Positions 42,237 to 54,580 of a DNA stretch of 64,000 nucleotides are shown piece after piece. Every line of letters starts with the position of its first letter. The stretch's first letter is position 1. The DNA is from Macrostomum hystrix (Eukaryota; Platyhelminthes; Macrostomidae). Below the pieces are notes generated by a model. The model had not been told where the DNA came from, did no database searches, and saw only the letters and a program-made list of their open reading frames with translations. Position numbers and translations under genes: made by a program. The stretch is from the NCBI GenBank assembly GCA_950097015.1, contig CATNEN010000039.1, positions 7,704,501-7,768,500 on the forward strand, written 5' to 3'.

Positions 42237-42792
42237 GTGTAGCTGCTAGATACTTCGAAGTATTTTGGCATAGACAGTGTTAAGCACACAGCACATGCTA
42301 CATTGCACATGTTTCCTAAAATTCTGTCTGATCATCGGGCTGAACTTGATTTGTCCCCGGCGCAAATAAGAACATCTGCAGGCCTGAGAAGCTCTGACAG
42401 CATCTACGCATTAAATTACTGCGTCACGGCACGCAACTAGAACCAAGTCTACTGTCGAACAATTATTTATTTTATTTAAAAGTCCACATTTTTATCTTCG
42501 AACCGAGTTGAACTCGCCTAAAAAAGTTCGAGTACACCTAAACTGTACAGGTAATAGCCAGGGACAACTAAAACTAATCGGGCGAACGTTTTAACGATAC
42601 TAGGTCGCGATACTAAGCAACAATAGACTTGTCCCCTGTAAAAGCGTTAACCTTTAAGCAAAAAAGAGAGCGCTATATAGATAAGGCTAGCTGGTTGGTT
42701 TAGGTAAGCTCAGGTAAGTTGCCTTATTGCATGGATCTGTACATAGGTGCCAGGCGTCAGCATTAGTAAATATGCTAACAGGTAGACGCAGA
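42237..42792. other. Upstream region of the SLC28 gene
   Basis: No frame or transposon is recognised. It should contain upstream regulatory sequence for the gene starting at 43134. Confidence 0.4.
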
Positions 42793-42800
42793 TATATAAA
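42793..42800 (+). promoter_or_regulatory. Candidate TATA box of the SLC28 gene
   Basis: TATATAAA lies about 340 bp upstream of the ATG at 43134 and just upstream of the CAG/CAT repeat, which would then be in the 5' UTR. No initiator could be confirmed. Confidence 0.35.
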
Positions 42801-42941
42801 CTCGCTATCTTAACCGAACTTACTAGCTACACAGATAAGCTACTTAGCATAAAAAAGGTGAGAGAATCACGTGAAAAAAACTATTTTCTTTCTAGATTAG
42901 CGCCCAGGGCGAGACTTTGAAGTTAGAAGAAGAAAATTTCA

Positions 42942-42943
42942 AT

Positions 42944-42981
<38 letters not shown>

Positions 42982-43128
42982 CAGCATCAACATCAGCAGC
43001 AGCATCAGCATCAACATCAGCAGCAGCATCAGCATCAACATCAGCAGCAGCAGCAGCATCAGCATCAACATCAGCAGCAGCATCAGCATCAACATCAGCA
43101 GCAGCATCAGCATCAGCAGCAGCAGTAG
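42942..43128 (+). repeat. CAG/CAT/CAA trinucleotide repeat
   Basis: A (CAG)n run followed by higher-order AGCAGCATCAGCATCAACATC units, ending 6 bp before the SLC28 start codon. If transcribed it lies in the 5' UTR. Its Ser/Asn reading frame continues over the ATG (stop at 43147) but has no ATG of its own nearby. Confidence 0.9.
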
Positions 43129-43133
43129 CAACG

Positions 43134-46100
43134 ATGCCAATCTCTAATCAAGTATTGCCAATGGTGAGTATATCCGATCTCACATAAAACTGATGCAAAT
43201 GTGAAGGTAGTGAATTTCTGTTCAATATTGCAAGCCAAATAGACAAGCTTTCCATACTACATTTCCTCACATTGTCATATAGTCAAGCCTAGATTAATGC
43301 TAGTCGTAATGGCTGCACTACACCACGCTTACTTACCCAAGACATTGGAATCAAAATGGTGTTAACAGTAACTTTCAACGGAAAATGATGCAAATGTTGC
43401 GTAACGTCACCTTGAGAACATTCAGACACATTAAGAGTTTTCAGAACTGTTTGTCCATTACACATTAGCACTTACCCCTGTGAGTCACGTCTAAAACTGG
43501 AATGTGCACCCGTCAAAATGGCAATTGGCGTACATTCGCTGCTGAACCCAGAACATCCACTTGTGCGTTTTGCAAAACACTCGAACTGGGATCGACCACT
43601 TGCGCTTGCTCACTGGTTGACGGCATGGCCAGATTGTCACTCACAGCGGATACAACGGTCCGGTCGCGCTTCCTGGACAGAGAGCGACGGACGGTGGACT
43701 CGACCATCTGGTCGCGAGTGGACCGCGGTAAGGATTCCAGCTCAACGACATTCATCGCACTTGACAAGTCAGCGATTTCCTGCAACTCATCTGTTGCCGC
43801 ACCGTCCACACCCAACTCAGACGATGTAAGGAAGTCGATGAATTCGGTCGGCGATCATAGTCAATGGCCTTATTGTTGTGTATGCTATAACAGGAAAGTT
43901 TTGCCTTCCTGTTACCTTCTGCCACAGCAACAGAGAGATAAACGCTCCACGGGCCAGAGGCCCGTTTCTGTGTGGACTCCGGAGTCACATGAAAAGCGGC
44001 AGCCAAGCTCTGCCTCTCGCTTCCAGTGTATTTAAATTCAAGCAGCGCGCACAACAGAGGCAGAATGGGGAGAGAGGGAGAAACGCTGGGAGATTGCTAA
44101 CACAGTGGCAGCTGTTTCTTTGTCCCACACGCACACGCTCCCCAGCGAACGCTCGCCGAACTTCTTCCTCACATTCCTGGGCCGTATCGATCCACGGACG
44201 ACTCGTCGTGTACGCGAATCATGTGAGCCATGCAAATACAATGTTCTGAAGCGTATTTGCAAGGCTTACATATACCCCCGTTTTTCTAACTGACACTCCT
44301 GTCAGTGCTTTGGCAGTCTGGATCGCGTTCTTCTTGAATTGCCCTGATGATGACGTTGTCTCGGGGTGACACGACGCGTAGTTCCGTACCAGCCAGTTCG
44401 CTTGCCGAAAATTTGAGGGAGATAAAATTCTAGTCAGCAGCTTCTGTTCAGTTTAGGCCGAGTTTTCATCCAAGTTGCTTCAGATGAGCCGTGCGATCCC
44501 GATTTGGTCTTCTTATTGCAGCAATTGTCCTGGCCTGCACCCACTGTCCACAGCCTCTTCGGACTTGCTGGGTTGCAGCTCAGGCTTCTCTTCGAGCATT
44601 TGCAGTCGAATTGGTTAATCGGTGAAGCTCACCTGCTTCACGTAGGGCATGTCTTTTGTGCATGCAAATTTAGTGTCAGTGAGTAACTATAGCTCGTAGG
44701 CCAAAACACGATTAGAGCCACTGCGACCGCTTTTGTTTTCCATTGTCACATGCTGCCGTAGTCTGACCAAATCCAAAACTAGTAGAGCATTTGAGGTTAA
44801 CTTGCAGTTTTTTGTCCAGGTTGATGGTCGTGAATTGTAGATAGTTACTGCCAGTACTGAATTGTAGATAGTTACTGATCAGTTGCTGGTACGTTGACTG
44901 CGTCGCATAGCTTTTTCTGCTGATGTTACGTTCGTTCTGTTCGTTTCTCTCTGAAGCCGTTGCAGGAATCTGGTGTCTAGCGGTGTAGGAACCTTTAGGC
45001 AATCACCCGTCGTTGAAAAAGGCGAAAAGGGTGACTCTCTCTCAGGGAACCACGTATAACAGGAAAGTTTTGCCTTCCTGTTACCTTCTGCCACAGCAAC
45101 AGAGAGATAAACGCTCCACGGGCCAGAGGCCCGTTTCTGTGTGGACTCCGGAGTCACATGAAAAGCGGCAGCCAAGCTCTGCCTCTCGCTTCCAGTGTAT
45201 TTAAATTCAAGCAGCGCGCACAACAGAGGCAGAATGGGGAGAGAGGGAGAAACGCTGGGAGATTGCTAACACAGTGGCAGCTGTTTCTTTGTCCCACACG
45301 CACACGCTCCCCAGCGAACGCTCGCCGAACTTCTTCCTCACATTCCTGGGCCGTATCGATCCACGGACGACTCGTCGTGTACGCGAATCATGTGAGCCAT
45401 GCAAATACAATGTTCTGAAGCGTATTTGCAAGGCTTACATATGCGGCTAGCATGCCGCCTAGAGTGCAAGCGCACGTGGCGCGTTGTGATTGGCTGGGGG
45501 GTTTACTGTCTGCCCCAGACCGGTCTAGGCCGGGGTGGGGGGTTGGTTGTTGCCGTAGCTCAATTAGTTCACCATAGTTCACCGGAAAAGTTTATTTCAG
45601 ATGTGGAATTTCACGAAAACTGGTCATTTAGTTTGTGAGCTATCGTGAAATATGCCGTGGTCTTTCCCCAAGCTAAAAATAGCGTTGTCTTTCTTCTGTT
45701 AATGCATTCCTTGGTCAACACAACGATCGAAATTTGAGCTCAGCTACCAATTTTACTTTAATCAGGTCGAGCAGGGTGAGTCCAAGCAGCAGCCCGAGTC
45801 AGTTGAAGATTCGAGCCCCTCGGAGGATGCACTGGTCAAGTCTCCGTCGATACGTGACGATGAGCGCATTGCTGTGGAAGTTGACGAGGAGCTCAGCGAA
45901 GAAATGATCGAGTTTAACCAGGAGGAGTTTGACGATCTGGAGTACGCCGCGGAAGGCGGATGCGCGAAGAGAGTTGATGGCTGCATGCACGGCTTCCAGA
46001 GTAAACTGTCTGCCGCCACGCCGGTGATAAAGTACATCCTGATTGCCCTGCTTGTGGCTGGATATTTCGCCTACTTCGGCTACGCAATGCACTGCAAATT

Positions 46101-49100
46101 CGGCGACGAAGGCAGCCTCCGGCTGCTCTGGCTGACCTGCACCGTTGTCTTCTTTGTCGGCGTTTACTTCTTCAAGAGATTCTGGGGCGAGAAGTTCTAC
46201 AATGCCGTGCTGGCAGCTCCCGCTGACGCCTGCAGCCGCTTCATTGACAGGCACTCCACCTTGGTGTACATTGTGGGAACAGTGGCGTTTCTCATCTATT
46301 TCTTCGGAGTCATCATCGGCATCGGCAGTCAGAACAGCGGCAATTTGATCTCCGGCATCGGGGTCATCAGCATCATCCTCATCACGCTGATTCTTTCAGC
46401 CCATCCAACCAGGGTGAGTTGGTCTATGGGGGACAATCCGTCATCCTCATCCTGATCAATCCATGATCCTTCAGGGCATCTATATGAGCCACTGATCCAT
46501 AAGGGCATATTTTTATAGCACCAATTTTCTTCAGCGTGTCGGTCATTAATGATTACTTATCATCTAAATGATGAGTCATTGCTTTATGCGATCATTGATC
46601 ATAAAAATCATCGAACTTATTTTTAGTGTTTTGTGTGGTCTTATCATTTGATAAGGCTGATGAAGTAAAGTACATCAAGCAGTGCCTCCCACGTATTTCT
46701 CTGTCCTATATGGGATTTGACAGGAGCTTTATCACACCCACACCGCGAAATAAATGCAGTGCTCTATTTTATCGAATTCACCCATTCCGGATGTCCTGGA
46801 TACACTTACAGATATACCCTCATCTGTGGCATCCATAATCATACTTACAATGAGCATATAACTGCCTCACAGACTGTCTGAAAGTCTTACGTAAGACCAA
46901 GCAGTCTAAAATTTTACGGGTAATTTACATAATCGTGTCCACGAGCTTAACGTCCTGTCTAACACCCTGAATAACAGTCTAATATAGTGTACAGTCTTAA
47001 ACGTGTCTAACAGTCTAAAATCATGTCTAGCAGTTTAACATCATGTCTAGCAGTCTAACATCATGTCTAACAGTCTAACATCATATTGAGCATTCTAACA
47101 TCATGTCTAGCAGTTTCACATCATGTCTAGCAGTCTAACATCATGTCTAGCAGTCTAACATCATGTCTAACAGTCTAACATCATGTCTAGCAGTCTAACA
47201 TCATGTCTAACAGTCTAACATCATGTCTAGCAGTCTAACATCATGTCTAACAGTCTAACATCATGTCTAACAGTCTAACATCATGTCTAACAGTCTAAAA
47301 TCATGTCTAGCAGTCTAACATCATGTCTAACAGTCTAACATCATATTGAGCATTCTAACATCATGTCTAGCAGTTTCACATCATGTCTAGCAGTCTAACA
47401 TCATGTCTAGCAGTTTAACATCATGTCTAACAGTCTAACATCATGTCTAACAGTCTAACATCATGTCTAGCAGTCTAACATCATATTTAGCAGTCTAACA
47501 TCATATTTAGCAGTCTAACATCATGTCTAGCAGTTTCACATCATGTCTAGCAGTCTAACATCATGTCTAACAGTCTAACATCATGTCTAACAGTCTAACA
47601 TCATATTGAGCATTCTAACATCATGTCTAGCAGTTTCACATCATGTCTAACAGTCTAACATCATATTGAGCATTCTAACATCATGTCTAGCAGTTTCACA
47701 TCATGTCTAGCAGTCTAACATCATGTCTAACAGTCTAACATCATGTCTAACAGTCTAACATCATGTCTAACAGTCTAACATCATGTCTAGCAGTCTAACA
47801 TCATATTTAGCAGTCTAACATCATATTTAGCAGTCTAACATCATGTCTAGCAGTTTCACATCATGTCTAGCAGTCTAACATCATGTCTAACAGTCTAACA
47901 TCATGTCTAACAGTCTAACATCATGTCTAACAGTCTAACATCATGTCTAACAGTCTAACATCATGTCTAGCAGTCTAACATCATATTTAGCATTCTAACA
48001 TCATGTCTAGCAGTTTAACATCATGTCTAGCAGTCTAACATCATATTGAGCATTCTAACATCATGTCTAGCAGTTTCACATCATGTCTAGCAGTCTAACA
48101 TCATGTCTAACAGTCTAACATCATGTCTAACAGTCTAACATCATGTCTAACAGTCTAACATCATGTCTAGCAGTCTAACATCATATTTAGCAGTCTAACA
48201 TCATATTTAGCAGTCTAACATCATGTCTAGCAGTTTCACATCATGTCTAGCAGTCTAACATCATGTCTAACAGTCTAACATCATGTCTAACAGTCTAACA
48301 TCATGTCTAGCAGTCTAACATCATGTCTAGCAGTCTAACATCATGTCTAGCAGTCTAACATCATGTCTAGCAGTCTAACATCATATTTAGCATTCTAACA
48401 TCATGTCTAGCAGTTTCACATCATGTCTAGCAGTCTAACATCATGTCTAACAGTCTAACATCATGTCTAACAGTCTAACATCATGTCTAACAGTCTAACA
48501 TCATGTCTAGCAGTCTAACATCATATTTAGCAGTCTAACATCATATTTAGCAGTCTAACATCATGTCTAGCAGTTTCACATCATGTCTAGCAGTCTAACA
48601 TCATGTCTAACAGTCTAACATCATGTCTAACAGTCTAACATCATGTCTAGCAGTCTAACATCATGTCTAGCAGTCTAACATCATGTCTAGCAGTCTAACA
48701 CCATGTCTAACAGTCCAACATCATGTCTAACAGTCCAACATCATGTCTAACAGTCTAACATCATGTCTAGCAGTCTAACATCATGTCTAACAGTCCAACA
48801 TCATGTCTAACAGTCCAACATCATGTCTAACAGTCTAACATCATGTCTAGCAGTCTAACATCATGTCTAACAGTCTAACATCATGTCTAACAGTCTAACA
48901 TCATGTCTAGCAGTCTAACATCATGTCTAGCAGTCTAACATCATGTCTAGCAGTCTAACACCATGTCTAACAGTCCAACATCATGTCTAACAGTCCAACA
49001 TCATGTCTAACAGTCCAACATCATGTCTAACAGTCCAACATCATGTCTAACAGTCTAACATCATGTCTAGCAGTCTAACACCATGTCTAACAGTCTAACA

Positions 49101-52100
49101 TCATGTCTCACATTCTGTCTAACTCATCGAACCAAAGCCCAGCGATTCGCAATTCACTCTATTAGGTGAACTGGCGACCCGTGATGGGCGGCCTGACCAT
49201 CCAGATCACCTTCGCGGCGCTTCTGCTGCGCACCCAGCCGGGCTTCCAGGCATTCAGCTTCGTTGGCGACCGGGTGGCCGAGTTCATTCAGCACGTCGAC
49301 GCCGGCGCCGAGTTTGTCTTTGGAGAAAAATTCCGCGACCACTTCTTCGCATTTTCGGTTGAGTAGGGGCGAAGAGCACTTCTCAATCCCGGAGTTCCGA
49401 TTCTGGATCCCTAATAGTAGACTCCAGAATTCAGAATCCCCATGACAGAATCCCTTATCCGGAAATCCGAATCCCAATCCCTGAATCCCAATCCCTGAAT
49501 CCCAATCCCTGAATCCCAATTCCTGAATCACAATCCCTGAATCACAATCCCTGAATCCCAATCCCTGAATCCCAATCCCCAAATCCCAATCCAAAAGTCC
49601 ATAGAACCATTTTCAGAAATCCAGAATTCCCATCACAGAATCCAAATCCTGTCATCCCAATCCCAGAATTCTAATCCCAGAATCCCAATCCTGAAATCCC
49701 AATACCAGAATTCATATTCCAAAAGTCAAATCCCAGATTCAAAACCCACGGGATCTCAACCCAAAATCTCAATCCAGAAAACTCGATCCCAGAATCCCAA
49801 TCCTAAAGCCCATAAAATTAGACTCCCTACTCCAGAATCCCCATTCTAATCCAAGAATCCCAATCCCAGACTATTAGATATTTCAGTATCCCAAAATATT
49901 CTAAAAATCTAAAATCCTAAAACTTCGTACTCCGTCCTACATTATTTCTGGATGTAAAAGCTATTTGTGTAATTCCGACTGTCATGGCAGGTACTCTCCG
50001 TCATCGTGTTCTTCTCGTCCTTCATCGCCTTGTTATTCCACCTGGAAGTTCTCCAAGTGGTCATCGAGAAGCTGGGCTGGGTGATGCAGAAGGCGATGGG
50101 CACAACGTCAGGAGAGAGCCTAGTTGCCGCGGCTAACATTTTTATTGGCCAGGTGAGCCGATTGGTTGCTTCGAGATTCCTAAGTCCTAATCGCGAACCC
50201 AGATTCGAACCCGCAACCTATTTTATACTATCTGTAATAAAAGCTGGATGGAAATCGCTGTGGGAGATTCCAGTGTTCAGAGCCTCGAACTGTTAACTGA
50301 GAGGTCTTGAGTTCGAATCTCATGGACTGAACTGACTGTACATCTGGCACAACGGAGGTTAGATATAATAGTAATAATAGTAATAATAATCAATTGGACC
50401 TGCCCAAATGGGGTCACATGTGCAGACCTGAACAAGTGCAGATGAAGGCTCCGTACGGCTGTTCAGTCCATGGACTGGGCAGGACAATATGCTCACCCTC
50501 GATTAACAATTCAACAGCTGGGTGAACTGAAGCAGTGCATAGTAAAATGTCTCGCTAAAGAACACGAACTGTACCAGTGGATGTGGGAAACGAACCCCTG
50601 ACCGCGTAAGTCCACCACCCTAACCGCTAGGCTAAACCAACTGCTACTAAATGCATACAGTACAGTGATTTATCTATTGTACCGAATGAAGTACATATTA
50701 GCTACTATGAGTACAACATTCGCACCTTCCAGACGGAGGCGCCGCTGCTGATTCGCCCGTTCGTTGGCCGCATGACGAACTCCGAGCTGCACGCCGTCAT
50801 CACCTCCGGCTTTGCCACCATCGCTGGAGGAGTCCTGGCCGCGTACATCGGCCTGGGAGTGGAGGCCCGCCACCTACTCAGCGCGAGCGTCATGGTGGCG
50901 CCTGGGGCGCTCGCGCTGTCCAAGATCATGTACCCCGAGACCAAGAAGTCCAAGACAGACAGCGAGAGCATCAAAAGGGTAGCCACTGGTTCACTGTTTC
51001 ACAGGTTCACTGTTTCACTGGTTCACTGTTTCACAGTTTCACAGTTTCACTGGTTCACTGGTTCACTGGTTCACTGTTTCACAGGTTCACTGGTTCACTG
51101 GTTCACTGGTTCACTGGTTTACTAATTCAGAAATTCATCATTGACCGATTTACAATTGACCCGCAGGTAAAAATGGCCAACTACCGCAACGCCATCGATG
51201 CCATGGGCACAGGAGCCATTAACTCCATTCCTCTTGTCGGTGCAATTGCTGTTAACCTTATTGCATTCATTAGCATGCTTACGTTTTTAAATAAGACTCT
51301 CACCTGGCTGGGTCATAGAGCATGTCTCACGGTGGATCTCACGTTTGAGCTAATCTGCGGCTATCTATTCTGGCCAATCGCCTACGTAATTGGCATCAGC
51401 TCCATCGACTGTAGTCGTGTAGCCGAACTCATCGGTGTGAAGTTCTTCATTAACGAGTTTATCGCCTACCAGAGATTCAGTGAGTCCATCTTCTGAGCTA
51501 ACATGCGGTTCATATTTGCCTGGTCGATCGGCTATTCAAACTCTCAATAATTTCCGATTCCGCAGATGTGTACAGACAAAACTGGAGGCAGTTTCAGGCA
51601 CTAAATGCCACAGACTATTATTGGGAAGGCAACAATGTGATCCTACCTCACTCAAACACCACCTTGGTCGGCGGCCTGCTGTTTGAGGTATTGGCTGCTC
51701 ATTGGAGCATTTCTAAGAAACTGCTGGGTATTTTTAATTAGGCGGAATAATATTGTTTCCAATGGGATTCTGATGGTGGGATTCTTAGAAATGGGATTCT
51801 GCGGAGTGGGATTCTTAGAAATGGGATTCTGAGGAGTGGGATTCCAAGAAATGGGATTCTGAGGAGTGGGATTCTCAGAAGTGGGATGCCTATGAGTGGG
51901 ATTCTTAGAAATTGGATTCTGAGGAGTGGGATTCCAAGAAATGGGATTCTGAGGAGTGGGATTCTCAGAAGTGGGATGCCTATGAGTGGGATTCTTAGAA
52001 ATTGGATTCTGAGGAGTGGGATTCTAAAAAGTGGGATTCTGATGAGTGGGATTCTTGGAAATGGGATTCTGAGGAGTGGGATTCTGTGGAGTGGGATTCA

Positions 52101-53129
52101 GTGGAGAGGGATTCTGTGGAGTGGGATTTTGAGAAGTGGGTTTCTAACGAATGGGATTCTAAAGAGTGGGATTCTTAGGAAAGGGATTCTGAGGAGTGGG
52201 ATTATTAGAAAAGGAATTCTGAGGAGTGGGATTCTGAGGAGTGGGATTTTGAGCAGCGGTATTCTTAGTACCGCTGAACCTGTGAACTACCGAATTAATA
52301 GGCGTGGGATTATCACGAGCACGATTCTGAGGAGTTGGCTCTTAGGAGTGGGAAATCGACAGGAATTTTACGAGGGGAGTGGGATTCTTAATTTTGAATT
52401 TCAAGTTTTACCGACTGTTGGACAACATTTTTTTCGTTCGAATCAGGACCGCTCATTGACCATTGTGACCTATGCTCTGTGCGGCTTTGCCAACATTAGC
52501 TCAATCGGCATCCAGCTGGGCATGTTCTCAGTGCTGACACCGAAGCGCAAGAATGAAATTGTGCCTCTGGTGCTGCGGGGCGTCATCACGGGCACTCTGG
52601 CTAACCTGCTCACTGCCAGCATTGCCGGTGCGTGCTGGGCAATGGTCACGTGACCTTGCTTTACAGTAGTGTTTTTTGGAGGACTGCAGACCCGCATCTA
52701 TAGCCATAGACAGTGTCAAGGCAGTGTACATCTGCCTTGACTTTCTTAGAGCAAGGAAGTGTACACATTACACTGTAGTATCTCACCTAACCAAGGACCA
52801 CTAGAATAAGAAGCACATGATACTTCGTTTCTTGGAAAATTTATTGAAGGTTTAGTGTAAGTTTATTGCAATAATAACGTAGAGTTCTTTTAATCAGTAG
52901 GCTAAGCAATAGACTAATTTTATGTCTAAAAAATAGTTATTGTGCTTCATGATAAATTCATGAATACAAAATGAAGATAGGATCCTCACCTCATTATTCA
53001 TGAATGAAGCTTTCTAAAATTCGTTTACGAGCATTGGATCTGCTTCTAAGAAAAATTAATCAACAACTTTGTGTTTAAAAAGTTAAAAAATGCATTTCCC
53101 TTGCAGGAATTTTCTACAATCCGATCTGA
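43134..53129 (+). CDS. SLC28: Concentrative nucleoside transporter (SLC28 family), nine exons
   Basis: A sodium- or proton-coupled importer of nucleosides at the plasma membrane. Exons: 43134-43163, 45766-46413, 49166-49357, 49991-50152, 50733-50978, 51167-51479, 51566-51687, 52447-52627, 53107-53129. All junctions are GT-AG and phases agree, giving 638 residues. An acidic cytoplasmic N-terminus is followed by membrane helices. Family signatures include [47 protein letters not shown] (substrate-site helix), [47 protein letters not shown] and [15 protein letters not shown]. The end GIFYNPI matches the C-terminal helix end of the family, but the long extracellular tail of vertebrate members is missing. 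Exon 1 (10 residues) is inferred from its ATG and phase-0 donor and is the least secure. Introns carry different tandem arrays, a TRIM-like element and a SINE. Confidence 0.92.
43513..43855 (-). other. Unassigned protein-like frame in SLC28 intron 1
   Basis: The minus-strand frame [14 protein letters not shown] ... [13 protein letters not shown] ... [14 protein letters not shown] ends at a stop near 43513. Codon usage and composition look protein-coding, but I recognise no family and see no transposon ends tied to it. It may be an exon of an antisense gene or a transposon gag-like remnant. Confidence 0.3.
43886..44270 (-). repeat. LTR of the TRIM-like element (3' LTR in minus orientation)
   Basis: 385 bp, same as 45055-45439. 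Confidence 0.92.
45055..45439 (-). repeat. LTR of the TRIM-like element (5' LTR in minus orientation)
   Basis: 385 bp, same as 43886-44270; followed on the minus strand by the candidate primer-binding site. Confidence 0.92.
46940..49117. repeat. 20-bp minisatellite in SLC28 intron 2
   Basis: More than 100 copies of TCTAACATCATGTCTAACAG. Variant units (TCTAGCAG, TTTCACATC, ATATTGAGCAT, ATATTTAGCAG, CCAACATC) recur in blocks: the doublet of ATATTTAG units appears at 47481, 47801, 48181 and 48521, so there is a higher-order period of about 320-380 bp. The CCAACATC form is confined to the last 400 bp. Confidence 0.96.
49440..49900. repeat. 14-bp tandem repeat in SLC28 intron 3
   Basis: AATCCCTGAATCCC units are clear at 49480-49590, then degrade into AATCCCAGAATCCCA-like sequence to about 49900. 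Confidence 0.85.
50362..50640 (-). mobile_element. tRNA-derived SINE (family 1) in SLC28 intron 4
   Basis: On the minus strand: head GGTTTAGCCTAGCGGTTAGG with B box GGGGTTCGTTTCCC, a GCACTGCTTCAGTTCACCCA block, AGTCCATGGACTGAAC, and the end CCATTTGGGCAGGTCC followed by an ATTATTATTACTATT tail at 50362-50392. Older than the 13.8-kb copy. Confidence 0.88.
50985..51125. repeat. 8-bp tandem repeat in SLC28 intron 5
   Basis: TGGTTCAC and TGTTTCAC units alternate through most of this 188-bp intron, starting 7 bp after the donor. Confidence 0.9.
51765..52262. repeat. 15/30-bp tandem repeat in SLC28 intron 7
   Basis: Units of TGGGATTCTGAGGAG and TGGGATTCTTAGAAA alternate. The 15-bp period keeps a frame open ([10 protein letters not shown] pattern), which continues into exon 8, but this is intronic. 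Confidence 0.9.
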
Positions 53130-53828
53130 TTGCCTGGCTACTGTGTGCTAAAAGCTAGTCGGTTCTGAATGCAATGCTAAATAATTATGAAAGCAACGAA
53201 CAAAAATTAGCCAGAAGCAATTTTATTACTATTTCGCAATTAAATATCTTATTAAAATATCTGCGGCTCAATTCGAACACTAATGCTATAGCTAACGTCA
53301 TTTTATACTCGTATTTTGTCTAAGGAAAATTTTACTGAATTTTAATATTTTGCTTCAGATTTTTGCCTTTTCGCTAAGAATTTTTTTTTTAAATTAAGCT
53401 ATAAATTAGTTAGCTAATTTTGAACCGGTCTCCTTGTAAAACACAATTGGGTTGTATAATTAGTCATTTCCTATATCGGCTGGAACTTGAATCAGCCCTA
53501 CAAGTAGACCCAAATACAATACTCGTAAAGACGGTTTCAAGGAGTCTGTAGACATATTTCTATTCTTTTTTTCTGTAATAACATTTTGATTTTTTGAAAG
53601 TACACGAGTATTTGATATATACGAGCTACACTACATATTCAACGACTGCTAAACAACACAGGATGTTTACACGTCGCGATCTGGTGTTATTTTGTGATCT
53701 AGTTTTGTTAATGTATGCTTATAGCTCAGAATAAACATTCAGGTGAAATATATATTTTATGCATGTATGCATCTTTTACTGAATACTAAATTTTCATAAG
53801 TTTAAACTCTTCAAGCATCAGTATGTGA
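53130..53828. other. 3' flank of SLC28, AT-rich
   Basis: Presumed 3' UTR and intergenic sequence. An AATAAA occurs at about 53731, roughly 600 bp after the stop. No other feature recognised. Confidence 0.4.
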
Positions 53829-54232
53829 GGCACAGTCTAGTGTCAGATCTGAGACAGAGTCTAGTGTCAGATCTGAGACAGAGTCTAGTGTCAGATCTGA
53901 GGCACAGTCTAGTGTCAGATCTGAGACAGAGTCTAGTGTCAGATCTGAGGCACAGTCTAGTGTCAGATCTGAGACACAGTCTAGTGTCAGATCTGAGACA
54001 CAGTCTAGTGTCAGATCTGAGGCACAGTCTAGTGTCAGATCTGAGACACAGTCTAGTGTCAGATCTGAGACAGAGTCTAGTGTCAGATCTGAGACAGAGT
54101 CTAGTGTCAGATCTGAGACACAGTCTAGTGTCAGATATGAGACACAGTCTAGTGTCAGATCTGAGGCACAGTCTAGTGTCAGATCTGAGGCACAGTCTAG
54201 TGTCAGATCTGAGGCACAGTCTAGTGTCAGCT
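53829..54232. repeat. 24-bp minisatellite
   Basis: About 17 copies of a 24-bp unit containing CAGTCTAGTGTCAGATCTGA, with GAGACA/GAGGCA variants. Open in frame on both strands because the unit is a multiple of three. Confidence 0.95.
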
Positions 54233-54572
54233 CACTGGAACCCATTCATGCTCATACTGTCAGCTCACTGGAACCCATCCATGCTCATACTGTCAGCTCA
54301 CTGGAACCCATCCATGCTCATACTGTCAGCTCACTGGAACCCATCCATGCTCATACTGTCAGCTCACTGGAACCCATCCATGCTCATACTGTCAGCTCAC
54401 TGGAACCCATCCATGCTCATACTGTCAGCTCACTGGAACCCATCCATGCTCATACTGTCAGCTCACTGGAACCCATCCATGCTCATACTGTCAGCTCACT
54501 GGAACCCATCCATGCTCATACTGTCAGCTCACTGGAACCCATCCATGCTCATACTGTCAGCTCACTGGAACC
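54228..54572. repeat. 33-bp minisatellite
   Basis: About 10 nearly identical copies of a unit containing GTCAGCTCACTGGAACCCAT and CCATGCTCATACT. It starts directly at the end of the 24-bp array, sharing GTCAG, and ends at the LINE tail. Confidence 0.95.
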
Positions 54573-54580
54573 TAGGGAAA

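Larger units (their letters stand above)
43886..45439 (-). mobile_element. TRIM-like LTR element with 5-bp target duplication
   Basis: Two direct repeats of 385 bp (43886-44270 and 45055-45439), apparently identical, flank 784 bp without coding capacity. On the minus strand the LTR starts TGTAAGCC and ends CCTGTTATA. TATGC occurs on both sides (43881-43885 and 45440-45444), a 5-bp target-site duplication. Just inside the 5' LTR (minus strand) is TGGTTCCCTGAGAGAG, a possible primer site, and just before the 3' LTR is a purine tract GAAAAACGGGGG. The LTR has a TTTAAATA box and a GGGCCTCTGGCCC hairpin. It lacks gag and pol, so it must be mobilised in trans. Confidence 0.9.

Noticed and set aside
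46940-49117. CRISPR-like array
   Set aside because: The repeats are contiguous 20-bp units with no unique spacers, inside a eukaryotic intron.
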